Positions 1-11,459 of a stretch of DNA of 64,000 bases are shown piece after piece. The DNA comes from Ovis canadensis. Its lineage: Eukaryota > Chordata > Mammalia > Artiodactyla > Bovidae. The notes beneath the pieces are model-generated. The model searched no databases. It was not told the origin of the DNA and was given only the letters and a program-made list of their open reading frames with translations. Every line of letters begins with the position of its first letter. Within the stretch, counting starts at the first letter, position 1. The DNA lies in assembly GCF_042477335.2 (NCBI RefSeq), contig NC_091257.1, positions 46,780,501-46,844,500 on the forward strand, read 5' to 3'. The translations under genes and the position numbers were made by a program.

Positions 1-215
1 TTCTAAACCAAATACACTGTATACATGCTTATTCAAGATTATAACAATGCCAGGAAAATTAGCTGTGGATATCATTCCTTTCATATTTGTATTTTTCTTT
101 CCATTTATTTTTTTCTTTTTGAAGTTCAATATTACCATTCTAAAATTATTTAATATGCGATTGTCAAAGGCAAAATACATCCTCACTCTGAAAAGGGAGC
201 TATTTGCATCTTCTG
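1..215. other. Unassigned AT-rich flank
   Basis: No gene or clear repeat seen; long T-rich runs. Confidence 0.4.
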
Positions 216-330
216 GTGATCATGCAGCGTGCATGCAATGCTAAGTTGCTTCAGTCACGTCAGACTCTTTGCACCCTAGGGACTATAGCTCACCAGGCTC
301 CTCTGTCCATGGGATTCTCCAGGCAAGTCA
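216..330 (-). repeat. Bov-A SINE fragment
   Basis: Contains the reverse-oriented Bov-A core: tgctaagttgcttcagtcac, then caccaggctcctctgtccat and ctccaggcaag. Diverged and truncated. Confidence 0.85.
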
Positions 331-589
331 TGCAGTCTGAAATTCTAATATTTAATAAGGCAAAGCAAGAGTCTTCTCTGTTGTAAAATTATTGTGCATG
401 ACTTAAGTTAAATTTCCCAATTGTTACTAGAGATTTTAAGGACATATTTTTACCCTCAAAGCCTATATAGTTGATTCCATTATCATTTCTGTATATTTGA
501 CTCTCACTCATATAAAATTATCAGAAAGTTCCATTTTGGCTTATGAAATTGGCTAGTGAAATTTTCAGTGAGGTAACTAAGAGGATTAC
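331..589. other. Unassigned intergenic sequence
   Basis: AT-rich, no gene or confident repeat. Confidence 0.35.
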
Positions 590-910
590 TGGACATCCAC
601 ATAATGAAACATTACATAAGGGACTATTACAAGCAAATATATGCCAATAAAATGGACATCCTAGAAGAAATGAGAAATTCTTAGAAAAGTACAATCTCCT
701 AAGACTGAACCAGGAGGAAATAGAAAATATGAACAGATCAATTACAAGTACTGAGGCTGAATCTGTCACTTAAAAACTCCCAACTAACAGAAGTCCAGGA
801 CCAGATGGCTTTACAGGTGAATTCTACCAAGCATTTAGAAAAGACTTAACATGTATCCTTCTGAAACTATTTTTAAAACTTTCAGAGGAGAGAACACTTC
901 TAAACTCATT
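590..910 (+). repeat. L1 ORF2 fragment (degenerate)
   Basis: Translated in broken frames, the segment gives SPGPDGFTGEFYQ-type residues typical of the start of the L1 reverse transcriptase domain (about 785-850). Stops and frameshifts make it non-functional. Confidence 0.75.
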
Positions 911-1346
911 ACCTGACTACCAGAAAAACCATAGCTTTGACTAGACAGACTTCTGTTGGCAAAGTGATGTCTCTGCTTTTTAATACTAGGTTTGTCATAG
1001 CTTTCCTTCCAAGGAGTAAGCGGCTTTCAGTTTCATGGCTGTAGTCACTGTCTGCAGTGATTTTGGAGCCCAAGAAGATAAAATGTGTTGCTTCCACTTT
1101 TTCCCCTTCTATTTGCCATGAAGTGATGGGACTGGATGTCATGATCTTAGTTTTTTTAAATGTTGAGTTTTAAGCCAGCTTTTTCACTCTCCTCTTTCAC
1201 TCTCATCAAAAGGCTCTTCAGTTCCTCCTCACTTTCTGCCTTTAGCGTGGTATCATCTGCATATCTAAGGCTGTTGATATTTCTCCCAGTAATCTTGATC
1301 CCAGCTTATGATTCATCCAGCCTGGCACTTTGCAGGATGTACTCTG
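911..1346 (-). repeat. BovB (RTE LINE) fragment
   Basis: Reverse-oriented BovB. The minus strand reads through the region corresponding to LRYADD..ESEEELKSLL and the following block with GSKITADSDYS. The same block recurs at 16.9, 21.4, 22.5 and 63.5 kb. Confidence 0.88.
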
Positions 1347-1386
1347 CATATAAGGCTTCCCTGATGGCTCAGTGGTAAAGAATCTA
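1347..1386 (+). repeat. Bov-tA SINE head remnant
   Basis: ggcttccctgatggctcagt followed by ggtaaagaatct is the tRNA-Glu-derived 5' head. It is truncated almost at once. Confidence 0.7.
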
Positions 1387-1389
1387 CAA

Positions 1390-2995
1390 GGGAGACAAGA
1401 ATCTACAATGGAGAAGAGACAGTCTCTTCAACAAGTGGTGCTAGGAAAACTGGACAGCTACATGTAAAAGCATGAACTTAGAACATTCTTTAATACCATA
1501 TACAAAAATAAACTCAAAATAGATCAAAGACCTAAATGTAAGACCAGATACTATAAAACTCTTAGAGGAAAATATAGGCAGAATACTCTTTGACATAAAG
1601 CTCAGCAATTTTTTTTTGATCCATCTCCTACACTGATGGAAATAAAAGCCAAAATAAACAAACAGAACTTAATTAAACTTGAAAGCTTTTGCACAGCAAA
1701 GAAAACCATAAATAAAACAAAAAGACAACCTACAGAATGGAAGAAAATATTTGTAAATGATGTGACCGACAAAGGATTACCCTCCAAAATATACTAACAG
1801 CTCATATACGGAGGAGCCTGGAAGGCTGCAGTCCATGGGGTCGCTGAGGGTCAGACACGACTGAGCAACTTCACTTTCACTTTTCACTTTCCTGCATTGG
1901 AGAAGGAAATGGCAACCCACTCCAGTGTTCTTGCTTGGAGAATCCCAGGGACGAGGGAGCCTGGTGGGCTGCCGTCTATGGGGTCGCACAGAGTCAGACA
2001 TGACTGAAGTGACTTAGCAGTAGCAGCATACAGTTCAATGTCAAAAAAACAAACAACTCTCAAAAAATGGACACAGGATCGAAATAGACATCTCTCCAAA
2101 GACATATAGATGGCTAAAAGGCACATTAAAAGATGTTCAACACTGCTAATTACTAGAAAAATGCAAATCAAAACTACAATGAGATATCACTTCATACTGG
2201 TTAGAATGGCCATCATTAAAGTGTCTACAAATAACAAATGCTGGAGAGGGTATGGAGAAAAAGGAACCTGCCTACTGTTAATGGGAATGTAAACTGGTAC
2301 GGCCACTATGAAGAACAGTATGGAGATTCTTTTAAAAACTAAAAAGTAGAGCTACCATATGATCCAGCAATCCCACTCCTGAGCATATACCCAGACAAAA
2401 CTATAATTCAAAAAGATAATATGTTACCTACATGTTCAAGCAGCACTATTCATAATAACCAAGAGATGGAAACAATCTAAAAGTCCATAAATAGATGAAT
2501 GGATAAAAATGTGATACACATATACTATGGAATATTACTCAGCCATAAAAAAGAATGAATATTGCCATTTGCAGCAACATGGATGCAACCAGAGATTATC
2601 ATACCAAGTGAAGTATGATAGTGAAGTCAGAAAGAGAAAGAAAATACCATATAATATTACTTATTTGTAGAATCTAAAATATGACACAAATGAACTTATG
2701 TATGAAATGGAAAAAGATTCACAGACATAGAGAACAGATTTGTCGTTGCCAAGGGGAAGGGGATTGGGTGAGGAATGGAGTGGGAGAGTGGGGTTAGCAG
2801 ATGTAAGCTTTTATATATAAAATGGATAAATAACAAGATCCTACTCTAAATCACAAGGAACTATATTCAATATCTTATCATAAACCATAATGGAAAAGAA
2901 TATTTTAAAAGAATAATATATATGTAACATACATAACAGAATCATTTTGCTGTACAGTAGAAATTAATACAACATTGTAAATCAACTTCAACAAC
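1390..2995 (+). repeat. L1 3' half (end of ORF2 and 3' UTR), interrupted by a Bov-A2
   Basis: Shows the order of late L1 ORF2 sequence (agatcaaagacctaaatgta; catatgatccagcaatccca) followed by the 3' UTR (ggaatattactcagccata) and a tail ending about 2995. A Bov-A2 copy splits it at about 1804-2032. Many stops; not active. Confidence 0.88.
1804..2032 (+). repeat. Bov-A2 SINE inserted in L1
   Basis: Dimeric Bov-A: gaggagcctggaaggctgca through the cactttcac linker, tggagaaggaaatggcaacc and the terminal gacttagcagtagcagc. The L1 sequence resumes on the far side. Confidence 0.92.
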
Positions 2996-3089
2996 AAAAA
3001 AGTCCTCCAAGAGCCTGAATGGGCATGTGTGCATCTCTCTCTCACACCTTTGGGACACTGATGAGTCTTGGCACACTCTATTCTTCTGG

Positions 3090-3604
3090 GAGTCATTAAA
3101 AATAAAAACAATAGCTTGGACAAATACAAATGTAGCCAGAAGGTTGGGTTGGGCTGATTAGAGGCCACCTACATGAGGCCAGACTATGAAGACTGGGAGA
3201 GGTGACTGTTTTATTTAATGTGAAGAAATCAACACAGAGAGAAAAGGAAAATGAGGAAACAGGAGAATATGTTCCAAACAAAAGAATAAGTGTCTGGAAA
3301 CTGATCTGACAGAGCATTCATAGTAACAGTTATTAAGATACTACTGAAGTCAGGATAGCAATGCCTGAACAAAGTGAGAAGCTTAACAAAGAAATCAAAA
3401 ATACTTTAAAATTACCAATTAGAAACCACAGCATTGAAGAACACAATAACTGAACTGAAAAATTCAACAGAGAAGTTCAATAGCAGACTCAAATCAAGTG
3501 GAAGAAAGGGTTACCATACTTCAAGATATGTTGGTGGAAATTATCCAGTCAGAGGAACAAAAGGAAAAGAGAATGAAAAGGAATGATGGTAGCTAAAGGG
3601 ACTT
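3090..3604 (+). repeat. Probable L1 ORF1/5' region remnant
   Basis: Segments such as aactgaactgaaaaattcaa and agcagactcaaatcaagtgg resemble the region around L1 ORF1. Only short degenerate frames exist. Confidence 0.5.
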
Positions 3605-3606
3605 AG

Positions 3607-3753
3607 TAAAGTGAAATCACTCAGTCGTATCCGACTCTTTGCGACCCCATGGATTATAGCCTATCAGGCTCCTCTGTCTATGGGATTTTCCAGGCAAGAG
3701 TGCTGGAGTGGATTGCCATTTCCTTCTCCAGGGGATCTTCCCAAGCCAGGAAC
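3607..3753 (-). repeat. Bov-A/Bov-tA SINE
   Basis: Reverse copy beginning gtgaaatcactcagtcgtat and running through ccaggcaagagtgctggagt to ttctccaggggatcttccc; the tRNA head is mostly missing. Confidence 0.9.
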
Positions 3754-4163
3754 ACCATAAATATTTGTTCTCACTAGATTTTTCTTTCATTTTGTTTCAT
3801 CCAAGGTTTTGGAAAGACGTATCTTTTAAACTTAACCCACAGCATTTCCACTTTGTGTTGCAAAATTGCTATATGGCTTTTAAAGAGACTAAATCATATA
3901 ATACATTAAATCTAAGGCTATTTGTCAAAATGATAAATGAGTAGGAATGCATTTAAAACACATTGTTAACAGTTTCCTGGAAAAGTACTGAGCAAGTTCC
4001 TTTCCCTAGGAAGTAATGGACTAAAAATGAACATAAACAAACTTAACACTAATAATTTTAATTTGCATAATGTCTAATAAAAAGTGCTTTCAAATTGCCT
4101 GAAGGAGGGTTTACTAAGGACACAGAAATAGTAAAACTATACTAGTTGTTAAATTAAAAGCTG
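3754..4163. other. Unassigned AT-rich intergenic sequence
   Basis: No gene or repeat recognised. Confidence 0.35.
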
Positions 4164-4722
4164 TGCTAAGTCGCTTTAGTCATGTCTGACTCTGCGACCC
4201 TATGAACTGTAGCTCAGCTGGTAAAGAATTGGCCTGCAATGCAGGAGACTCCAGTTCAATTCCTGGGTCGGGAAGATCCTCTGGAGAAGGGACAGGCTAC
4301 CCACTCCAGTACTGTTGGGCTGCCCTGATGGCCCAGACCATAAAGAATCCACCTCCCGTGTGAGAGACCTGGGCTTGATCCCTGGGTTGGGAAGATCCCC
4401 TGAAGGAGAGCATGGCAACCCACTCCAGTATTCTTGAGAGAATCCCTGGAGAATCATCATGGACAGAGGAGCCTGGTGGACTGTAGTCCATGGGGTCCAT
4501 GGGGTTGCAAAGAGTGGGACATGACTGAGACACTAAACACAGCACATGGACTGTAATTCACCAGGCTCCTCTGTCCACGGGGATTCTCCTGGCAAGAATA
4601 CTGGAGTGAGTTGCTGTGCCCTCCTCCAGGAGATCTTCCCCACCCAGGGATTGAATATGCATCTCTAAAGTCTCCTGCATTGTTAGGCAGGCTCTTTACC
4701 ACTAGTGCCACCTGGGAAGCCC
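4164..4722 (-). repeat. Bov-tA SINE split by two nested + strand Bov-tA units
   Basis: The outer element is reverse-oriented. Its Bov-A end is at 4164-4213 and the rest resumes at about 4545-4722, ending in the complement of the tRNA-type head (gccacctgggaagccc). The break is flanked by the near-duplication atgaactgtag / atggactgta, as expected for a target-site duplication. Confidence 0.88.
4212..4545 (+). repeat. Tandem Bov-tA pair nested inside the outer SINE
   Basis: Two + strand heads follow one another: 4212-4317 (ctcagctggtaaagaattgg..) and 4318-4545 (gggctgccctgatggcccag..). The second carries a full Bov-A tail ending in gggacatgactgagacact. Confidence 0.85.
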
Positions 4723-6385
4723 AAATTAAAAGTTAGGGAATATAATTCAATTTTTATTCTGTTTGGTCCATATGTCTTAATATTCACCTGCCTTTGTATC
4801 CTTAGATGTTCAAGACTGATAACGTTAATGATCTATTGTGTTCAGTTGTAATGAAGAAAAATCTAAGACTGTGTACTTTAAATCACAAGATGAATATAAA
4901 TTACTATCTGATTAATAATGAATGACTTTTAGCCAGGTTTCTATCCCTATCCTGACAGCTGAGGTTTCCAAAGTGCTTTGGAGGAGCCTTTTGGTACTTT
5001 GAAAAGAATAACAAAGAAACTCAAAAGTGTGAAGTTGCAAAAACCATTATTTTAAGAGCATGATCCTAATATAGTAGCTCAAAATAAGCCCTTACCTTTC
5101 CTTTTCTGTGACACAGCTGTCATCTTAGCTTTGACCATGATTGTTAATTTAGTCAATGACTACTACAGTTCCAGCTGAGCAAAAGAAACTGTAGTTCATT
5201 AAAATCCATTTCTCGATTCAAACAACTGCCAGCCATACAAGCTGTCCTTGCAATTAAGGAAATGTAAAGTGATCCCCCACAGAGAGAAATGAAGTCAAGT
5301 CAGAAGCTAGGCCAACAAATCATTTTCTCCTTACAACTTCCCAGAAAAGCTTTGGCAAGGGACATGACCAGACCATGAACTAGAATAAATAGGTGAAGGT
5401 TAGTGTGTATCATGCCTCTGTATATTCACCACGCAAAAGAACTTTTCCCTTGGACTACCCTAGATTTTGGATTCTGTGCAGATTCCATATACTTTCACTA
5501 ATTCTGCTACAATTAAGTTTTATATTATCAAGAAATTTGGAAAGTCTTAAGAATGATCACAACATTGGATAGATTAAGTCTTCAGTACTTTCCTTCTGAA
5601 CGATCTTCATTATAAATTTAAATAAGCCCCAGGCAGCTATAATTCTCCTTTTCAATGCATTCTCATAACTGAACTATAAATTTCTTTGCACTTGAAATAA
5701 TCCTTTTTTTGTCTTTCAGCCTAAGAAAATATGAATTCTGCATGCAGTTACTGCAGTGTTTATTCAAAAAGTCATTTATCCCATGTCTTTCTGAAAAACA
5801 AAATTATTTTATTAAACATCACTCTGCTACCTTCCTGATAGCATTTTTTCATGTCTTTAATTTTAATACCTTTTAAAGTTGTTTGCCTGATTTGTTTTAG
5901 GGAACAATATGGGAACCTGAATTTAGTTCACTGTCATGAATGACTCATTTTGAAGTCTTGTTTAAATCAGATATTAATAATCAAATACAAAGTTAATGCT
6001 CTATCAAGTTTGACAATTCAGAAGCTGTTTGGAATCCATAAAGTCCATAGAGAAATGTAGGCTAATTATTACATGAATGCCAAACAATTTACCAGCTCAC
6101 CAGTTTTATCCCAATCCAACAATTTATCACTACCTCCTGCGTTCTTCCTTATCTCTCCCTTTTTCTGACACAGACAAAACAACACAGAGACACAACAACA
6201 CACAGACACTAACACATACTCATCCATTATTTGAGAGACTTAAGTCAACCTAATAAAATTAGATGCAGAAAATTAAGTGGTTGATTTCTCCTTTTACCAC
6301 ACATTGTACCCTTACAACTACCCACTATACAGAACTGACACAGAGATAAATATACAGACCAACAGAATAAAACACAAAGGCTCAG
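4723..6385. other. Unassigned unique intergenic sequence (1.66 kb)
   Basis: AT-rich, no long open frame and no recent SINE/LINE signature, so one of the longer repeat-poor stretches of the 3' flank. A CA-rich patch lies near 6185-6220. Confidence 0.4.
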
Positions 6386-6562
6386 GACTTCCCTGGTGGT
6401 CCAGTGGTTAAGAATCCACCTTGCAATCCAGGGGACGTGGGTTCAATCCCTGATTGGGGAACTACGATCCCACATGTTGTGGGGCAACTAAGCTCACACA
6501 CCATAGCTAGAGAAACTGGCACCACAATGAAGATCCCACAGGCTGCAACTAAACCAAATATA
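6386..6562 (+). repeat. CHR-type tRNA-Glu SINE
   Basis: ggacttccctggtggtccag, then gttaagaatccaccttgcaa and gggttcaatccctgattggg; the body with cccacatg..gcaactaag follows. Confidence 0.88.
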
Positions 6563-6567
6563 TATTG

Positions 6568-6743
6568 GCAAAGTCACTCAGTCATGTCCGACTCTTTGAG
6601 ACCCCATGGACTGTAGCCTACCAGGCTCCTCTGTCCATGGGATTTTCCAGGCAAAAGTACTGGAGTGGGTTGCCATTTCCTTCTCCAGGGGATCTTCCTG
6701 ACCCAGGGATCAAACCTGGGTCTCCCATGTTGTAGACAGACAC

Positions 6744-6747
<4 letters not shown>
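6568..6747 (-). repeat. Bov-tA SINE
   Basis: Reverse copy from gtcactcagtcatgtccgac to aaacctgggtctcccatgtt. The SINE ends directly in an AT microsatellite. Confidence 0.92.
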
Positions 6748-6814
<67 letters not shown>

Positions 6815-6871
6815 ATGTATATATATGTATATATGTATATATATGTATATATATACATACACACACACAGT
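6747..6871. repeat. Compound (AT)n(GT)n microsatellite
   Basis: About 19 TA units (6747-6784) followed by about 13 GT units, then an imperfect TATATG tract and a short ACAC run. Likely polymorphic. Confidence 0.95.
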
Positions 6872-7277
6872 CTCAAAGAGATTCCACTATACATGAATTT
6901 CTATGGTTCCAAATTTTAAAGTGAAACATCACAATGGGAAGTATAAACAGCCTGTGTACACAGAAGCACTTGCGTTCATGCAGAGGGGAGTATGGAAAAC
7001 CTACAGTCACAAGAAATAGGAGAGAGGAAAAGAAATTGCAACAAAACCAATAGATAAATATCTCTACCAGATCAACAGCTCTTTCAAATTTATAAAGAAA
7101 ACGTCAGGCATTCTATACACGCAAACAATGAAAATATGTTCAGCTCAGTAATCATTAAGAAGACAACTCTAAAATTACCATTTACACCTACATATTAAAT
7201 GAGTTTCAGAAAATGTTTTACAAATGCTGGTGAGGCTGGAAAACAAAGGTAAAGTTAATAGCAGTGAAAATTTATAT
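6872..7277. other. Unassigned intergenic sequence
   Basis: No gene seen; weak L1-3' UTR-like flavour (agtaatcattaagaagac), not convincing. Confidence 0.3.
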
Positions 7278-7612
7278 AGCAGCTTCCCTGGTGGCTCAGT
7301 GGTAAAGAATCCACCTGCCAGTGCAGGAGACACGGGTTCGATCCCTTTTCCAGGAAGGTCCCACATGCCATGGAGCAACTAAGCCCATTTGCCACAGCTG
7401 TTAAGCCTGTGTTCTAGAGCCTGGGAACTGCAACTACTGAGCCCACATGCCACAACTACTGAAGCACATGCGCCCTAGAGCCCATGCTCTGCAATTTAAG
7501 AAGCCACCACAGTGAGAAGCTCCCACATCACAACTAGAGAGTATATCTCCACTCACTGCAACTAGAGGAGAACCTGTGCAGCAACAAAGACCCAGCACAG
7601 CCAAAAATAAAT
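7278..7612 (+). repeat. Near full-length CHR-2/ART2-type SINE
   Basis: Head cttccctggtggctcagtgg, A/B-box-like ggttcgatccc, then the long body (actgagcccacatgccacaa; gaagccaccacagtgagaag) and an aaaaataaataa tail. About 335 bp. Confidence 0.9.
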
Positions 7613-7757
7613 AACATTTATATGTATACTAATTTTCTAATATATATACTAATATGCTAGTACATATATTATAATATAATATATAATTATTATATCTAAT
7701 AATATATACTAATATATAATATATACTAACATATATTAGAAAATTAGTATAAATGTC
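7613..7757. repeat. AT-rich tract with a 20-bp perfect inverted repeat
   Basis: The arms 7626-7645 and 7731-7750 are exact reverse complements; the spacer is itself mostly TA/AATA repeats. The tract lies at the tail of the preceding SINE and probably expanded from it. Confidence 0.85.
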
Positions 7758-8900
7758 TGAAAAGCAACACAACCAAAAAAATGCATCCAGAGTTATTAAA
7801 ACATTCATACTATTGAACCAGTAACTGATTTATATTTATTCCAAGAAAATAACACAGTAGAAGAAAAAAACTCTGCTGAAATGTGTTCACTTCAGAATTA
7901 TTTATACAACACTGCAACTGCATAATTATATAAAAAATTTTTTTTAAGATGAAAACATTATCTGCTAGAATTTGCTCACTGAAGTCATATATGAACATGG
8001 AGAAGGAGAGCTTAGAATCAAATCAAATTAATATCCAAAAAAAGAAAAATTATGTAAATAATATCAGTTCCATGAAATATGACATAGTTATTTTAAATCA
8101 TTATAATTGCTACACAAGTGCTTAAACAAAAACTTGTACATGAATATTCACAGCAGCCTAGTTGACACTGGCCCAATAGTAGAAACAATTCAAATGTCCA
8201 TCAGTAGATGAATGAATAAGCAAAAGAGGGTAGATCTATAAACTTCCCTTATTATTTTGCCATATACAAAAATAAAGTAACATAGCACAGTGACTGTGAC
8301 AAACAGTATGGTGGTACATCAAAAACTTAAAAATAAATTAACATATTATCCATCAATTCCACTTCAGGGCATGTACTTTCAAAAGGTTTGAAAGTAGAGA
8401 GCAAAACAGATATTTGTACATCTGTATTCAGAGCAGCATTATTCACATTGGCCAAAGGTAGAAGCAACCCATGAAAGTGTCCACAGACAGATGAAACAAT
8501 AAACAAAATGTGATATATACACATTCAGCCTTAAAATCTAAGGAAAAATCAGACACATGCTACAACATGTATAAACTTTAGAGTCCTGGTCACAAAAGGA
8601 TGAATATTATGATTCCACTTCTATGAGGTATCCAGAGAAATGAAATTCAGAATTAGAAGGCAGAATGGGGTTGACAAGGGTTGAAGAAATTTAGTGCTTA
8701 ATGGATGCGGTTTCACTTGGAAAAAAAGAAAAAGTATGAGAGATGGATGGTGAGGATATTTGTGCAACAATGTAAATGTAGTTCATGTCATAGAAACACA
8801 TACTTTAGATGCTTTAAACAGTAAATGTTATATTTGACAGCGTTAATCACCATAGAAAACATGAACGAAGTACCAGTACATGTTACAACATGCATGAACA
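7758..8900 (+). repeat. Old, degenerate L1 3' UTR sequence
   Basis: Pieces of the L1 3' end recur: attcacagcagcctagttga, atgtccatcagtagatgaat and agcagcattattcacattgg. Two such blocks suggest either two insertions or a duplication. Confidence 0.6.
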
Positions 8901-9619
8901 TGGACAAGACCCTAAGGGAAAAAAGCTATACAGAAAAGGCCACCCAGGTCATATTCAGCTGTGTGCTTTAAATCCATCGGGGTTTTGAAAATGAGGGAAA
9001 GTCTCAAGAACATTTTCAGAAAAAGAAAACTGGATCAGAATGGCAAGACACTTTCATGCTTTGCAGCAGGTGGTAAAAATAGAAGTGGGCCTGAGGATTA
9101 AATTAGAAAGTGAAAACCATAATGATTTCTCATTTGAGGGTTATGTGGGTGTTCCCTAGGAGAATGTCCTTTTTGGGGTAAAGCACAATGGAAGTTGTCA
9201 TGTAAACCGGCACAGGTGGTAAATTAATGATGACTGGACATCTGAACCTACAGATGAAGAGTACATTGTACTTCTATTGCAAGTTTTCTGTAGGTTTGAA
9301 GTTACTAGAAAGCAAATAACTTTTCAAAACAAACATGTCAATGCCATGCCAGAAAAGTAGATAAGACATCAAACTTCATGATAGGGGACAAGCCATATCC
9401 AGATTCAGTTCACCCCAGAGGGTTAAGCTACTCTTGTAGGAATCCACATACAATGTTCCCACAGCACCTTTTAATGTTAGTAGTCACTATGTCTTGGGTG
9501 TTGTGCATGAGTTGGGATACAGCAGAAACAACTGTATTTTTTAATTACAATTTTCACATTGAATCACCAAAAGGTAGAAATAATACATGAACTGAGTAAA
9601 GTTGCATGATACGAAAGTA
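8901..9619. other. Unassigned intergenic sequence
   Basis: No gene or confident repeat. Confidence 0.35.
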
Positions 9620-10350
9620 CTACACAAAAATCAGTTGAGCTTTTTTAAACACTAATAAAGAAGCAGAAGTATCGAAAAAATTAAGGAAACAATCCCACTC
9701 ACAACTGCATCAAAAAGAACAAAATACCCAGGTATATGTCTAAATAGTGATGTGAAAGACCTGCATAATGAAAACTGTAGGACACTTGTAAAGAAACTGA
9801 AGAAGAAACAAAGAACTAAAAAAAATTCTTTTGTCAGGAATTGGAAGAATATTGCTAAAACATTCATCTAGGGTTTTCCCTGGCGATCCAGTGGTTAAGA
9901 CTTGCATTCCAATGCAGAGGGTGTAGATTCAATCCCTGGTCAGGGAGGTAAGATCCCACATACCTCAGGGCCAAAAAGCAAAAACATAAAACAGAAGAAA
10001 CTTGTAAAAAATTCAAAGAAGACTTTAAAAATGGTCCACATTAAAAAAAAAAAAATCTTAAGAAAAAAGCTCATCCAGCCAAAACATTGGATACATTCAA
10101 TCTTGAACAAAATGAAAATGGCATTTTTCACAAAAACAGAACAAACAGTCCTCTCAGTTGTATAGAACCAAAATGGACCCCAAATAGTCAAAGCCAATCT
10201 AAGAAAGAACACAGCTGGAGTCAACTTTGCTCCCTGACTTCAAACTACACTGCGAAGCTACAGAGCCAAAACAGGGTGGAACTGGCATAAAAACAGGCAC
10301 CAGAGGAACAGAACAGACAGCCCAGAAATCAACTCCACACGTCTATGTCC
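9620..10350 (+). repeat. L1 ORF2 fragment interrupted by a CHR SINE
   Basis: Encodes, in broken frames, residues such as SHSQLHQKEQN and the later ORF2 region (aactttgctccctgacttca). The insertion at 9870-10005 separates the halves. Confidence 0.8.
9870..10005 (+). repeat. CHR-type SINE inserted in L1
   Basis: gttttccctggcgatccagt, then ggttaagacttgcattccaa and attcaatccctggtcaggga, followed by an A-rich tail. Confidence 0.85.
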
Positions 10351-10353
10351 GTT

Positions 10354-10562
10354 GGGCTTTCCTGATGGCTCCATGAGAAAGAATCCGCCTTCCAAGGCAG
10401 GAGACACAGGTTCGATCCCTGAGTCAGGAAGATACCCTGGAGAAGAAAATGGCCACTCACTCCATTATTCATGCCTGGAAAATCCCATGGACAGAGGCGC
10501 CTGGTGGGCTACTGTCCACAGGGTCACAAAAGAGTCACAATTTAGCAATGAAAACAATAACA
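10354..10562 (+). repeat. Bov-tA SINE
   Basis: gggctttcctgatggctcca head, ggttcgatccctgagtcagg, Bov-A part and an (AAC)n-like tail. TSD not obvious. Confidence 0.9.
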
Positions 10563-11063
10563 ATCTGGTCCGCTAATTTATAACAAAGTTGCCAAGGTCA
10601 TATACTGCAGAAAATTCCTTCAAAAATAATGGCAAGGTAATTCTGTAATACTTCAAGGTCCTGGCTAATGCAAAGAAAGCAAAACAAAAATAAGGCTTTT
10701 AGCACAAGGAAGAGATAATTAGTCATTATTTAGAAAGTGTCTGTAAAATCAGGTACAGAATCAAAGTCTTTAAAATTAAGAAGCATTCAAAAAGATAACA
10801 CCTCCAACATCAATTTAAAATCCAATGTTATTTCACGTTATCATGAAAGACCCAATACAATATATGTTTTACACATTAGAAACTGTGGTGCTTTATATGC
10901 AACCAACCTACCAAAGTTGGAATGATATTTTGAAAAATTTCTCTTTAGGTTCAAAACATGGTCAGCTATGATAGAAATTAGAGTGAAATTTGAAAGGTTT
11001 AAATAATACAGAAAACGTTTTATGTTCTGAAAAAAAAAAAAACAACCAAAAAATGATGCCAAG
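10563..11063. other. L1 ORF2 scraps and unassigned sequence
   Basis: A short L1-like piece (ggtcctggctaatgcaaaga) near 10660-10700; the rest to 11063 is not identified. Confidence 0.4.
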
Positions 11064-11285
11064 GAAACTAGATTCCACACACCAGCAGACCACAACCTGT
11101 CTGACACCAGGGACGGCTTTGGAGGAAGACAATTTTTCCACAGAGCAGAGAGGGGGTGGGGATAGGTTCAGGATGATTCAAGCACATTACATTTATTGTG
11201 CCCTTTATTTCTAATCTATTGCCATCACCGATATGACAGGAAGTACCGGTCTGTGGCCCCAAGGCTAGAGACCCCATCACACACC
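11064..11285. mobile_element. MER1-like hAT-Charlie DNA transposon remnant
   Basis: Matches the MER1 pattern: accagggacggctttggagg, gacaatttttccacag, then the distal accggtctgtggccc end. Non-autonomous, no transposase. Confidence 0.6.
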
Positions 11286-11459
11286 ACAGAGACACACTAG
11301 GAACTGTCTACACCACAGCCAAAAAACTACCTGAAACCCACATTTTTCCACACCAAGCCCTTCCTCTGGGGGCTCCTATGAAAATTAACCCCTCCCTCCT
11401 CAGCAGTCAGCCACATTCAGGAAACTGCTCCCCAATTTTTCTTCACCTTTCACTCCAGC

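Noticed and set aside
6747..6871. Ile/Tyr-rich open frames over the AT/GT microsatellite
   Set aside because: Translations of simple repeat; no coding meaning.
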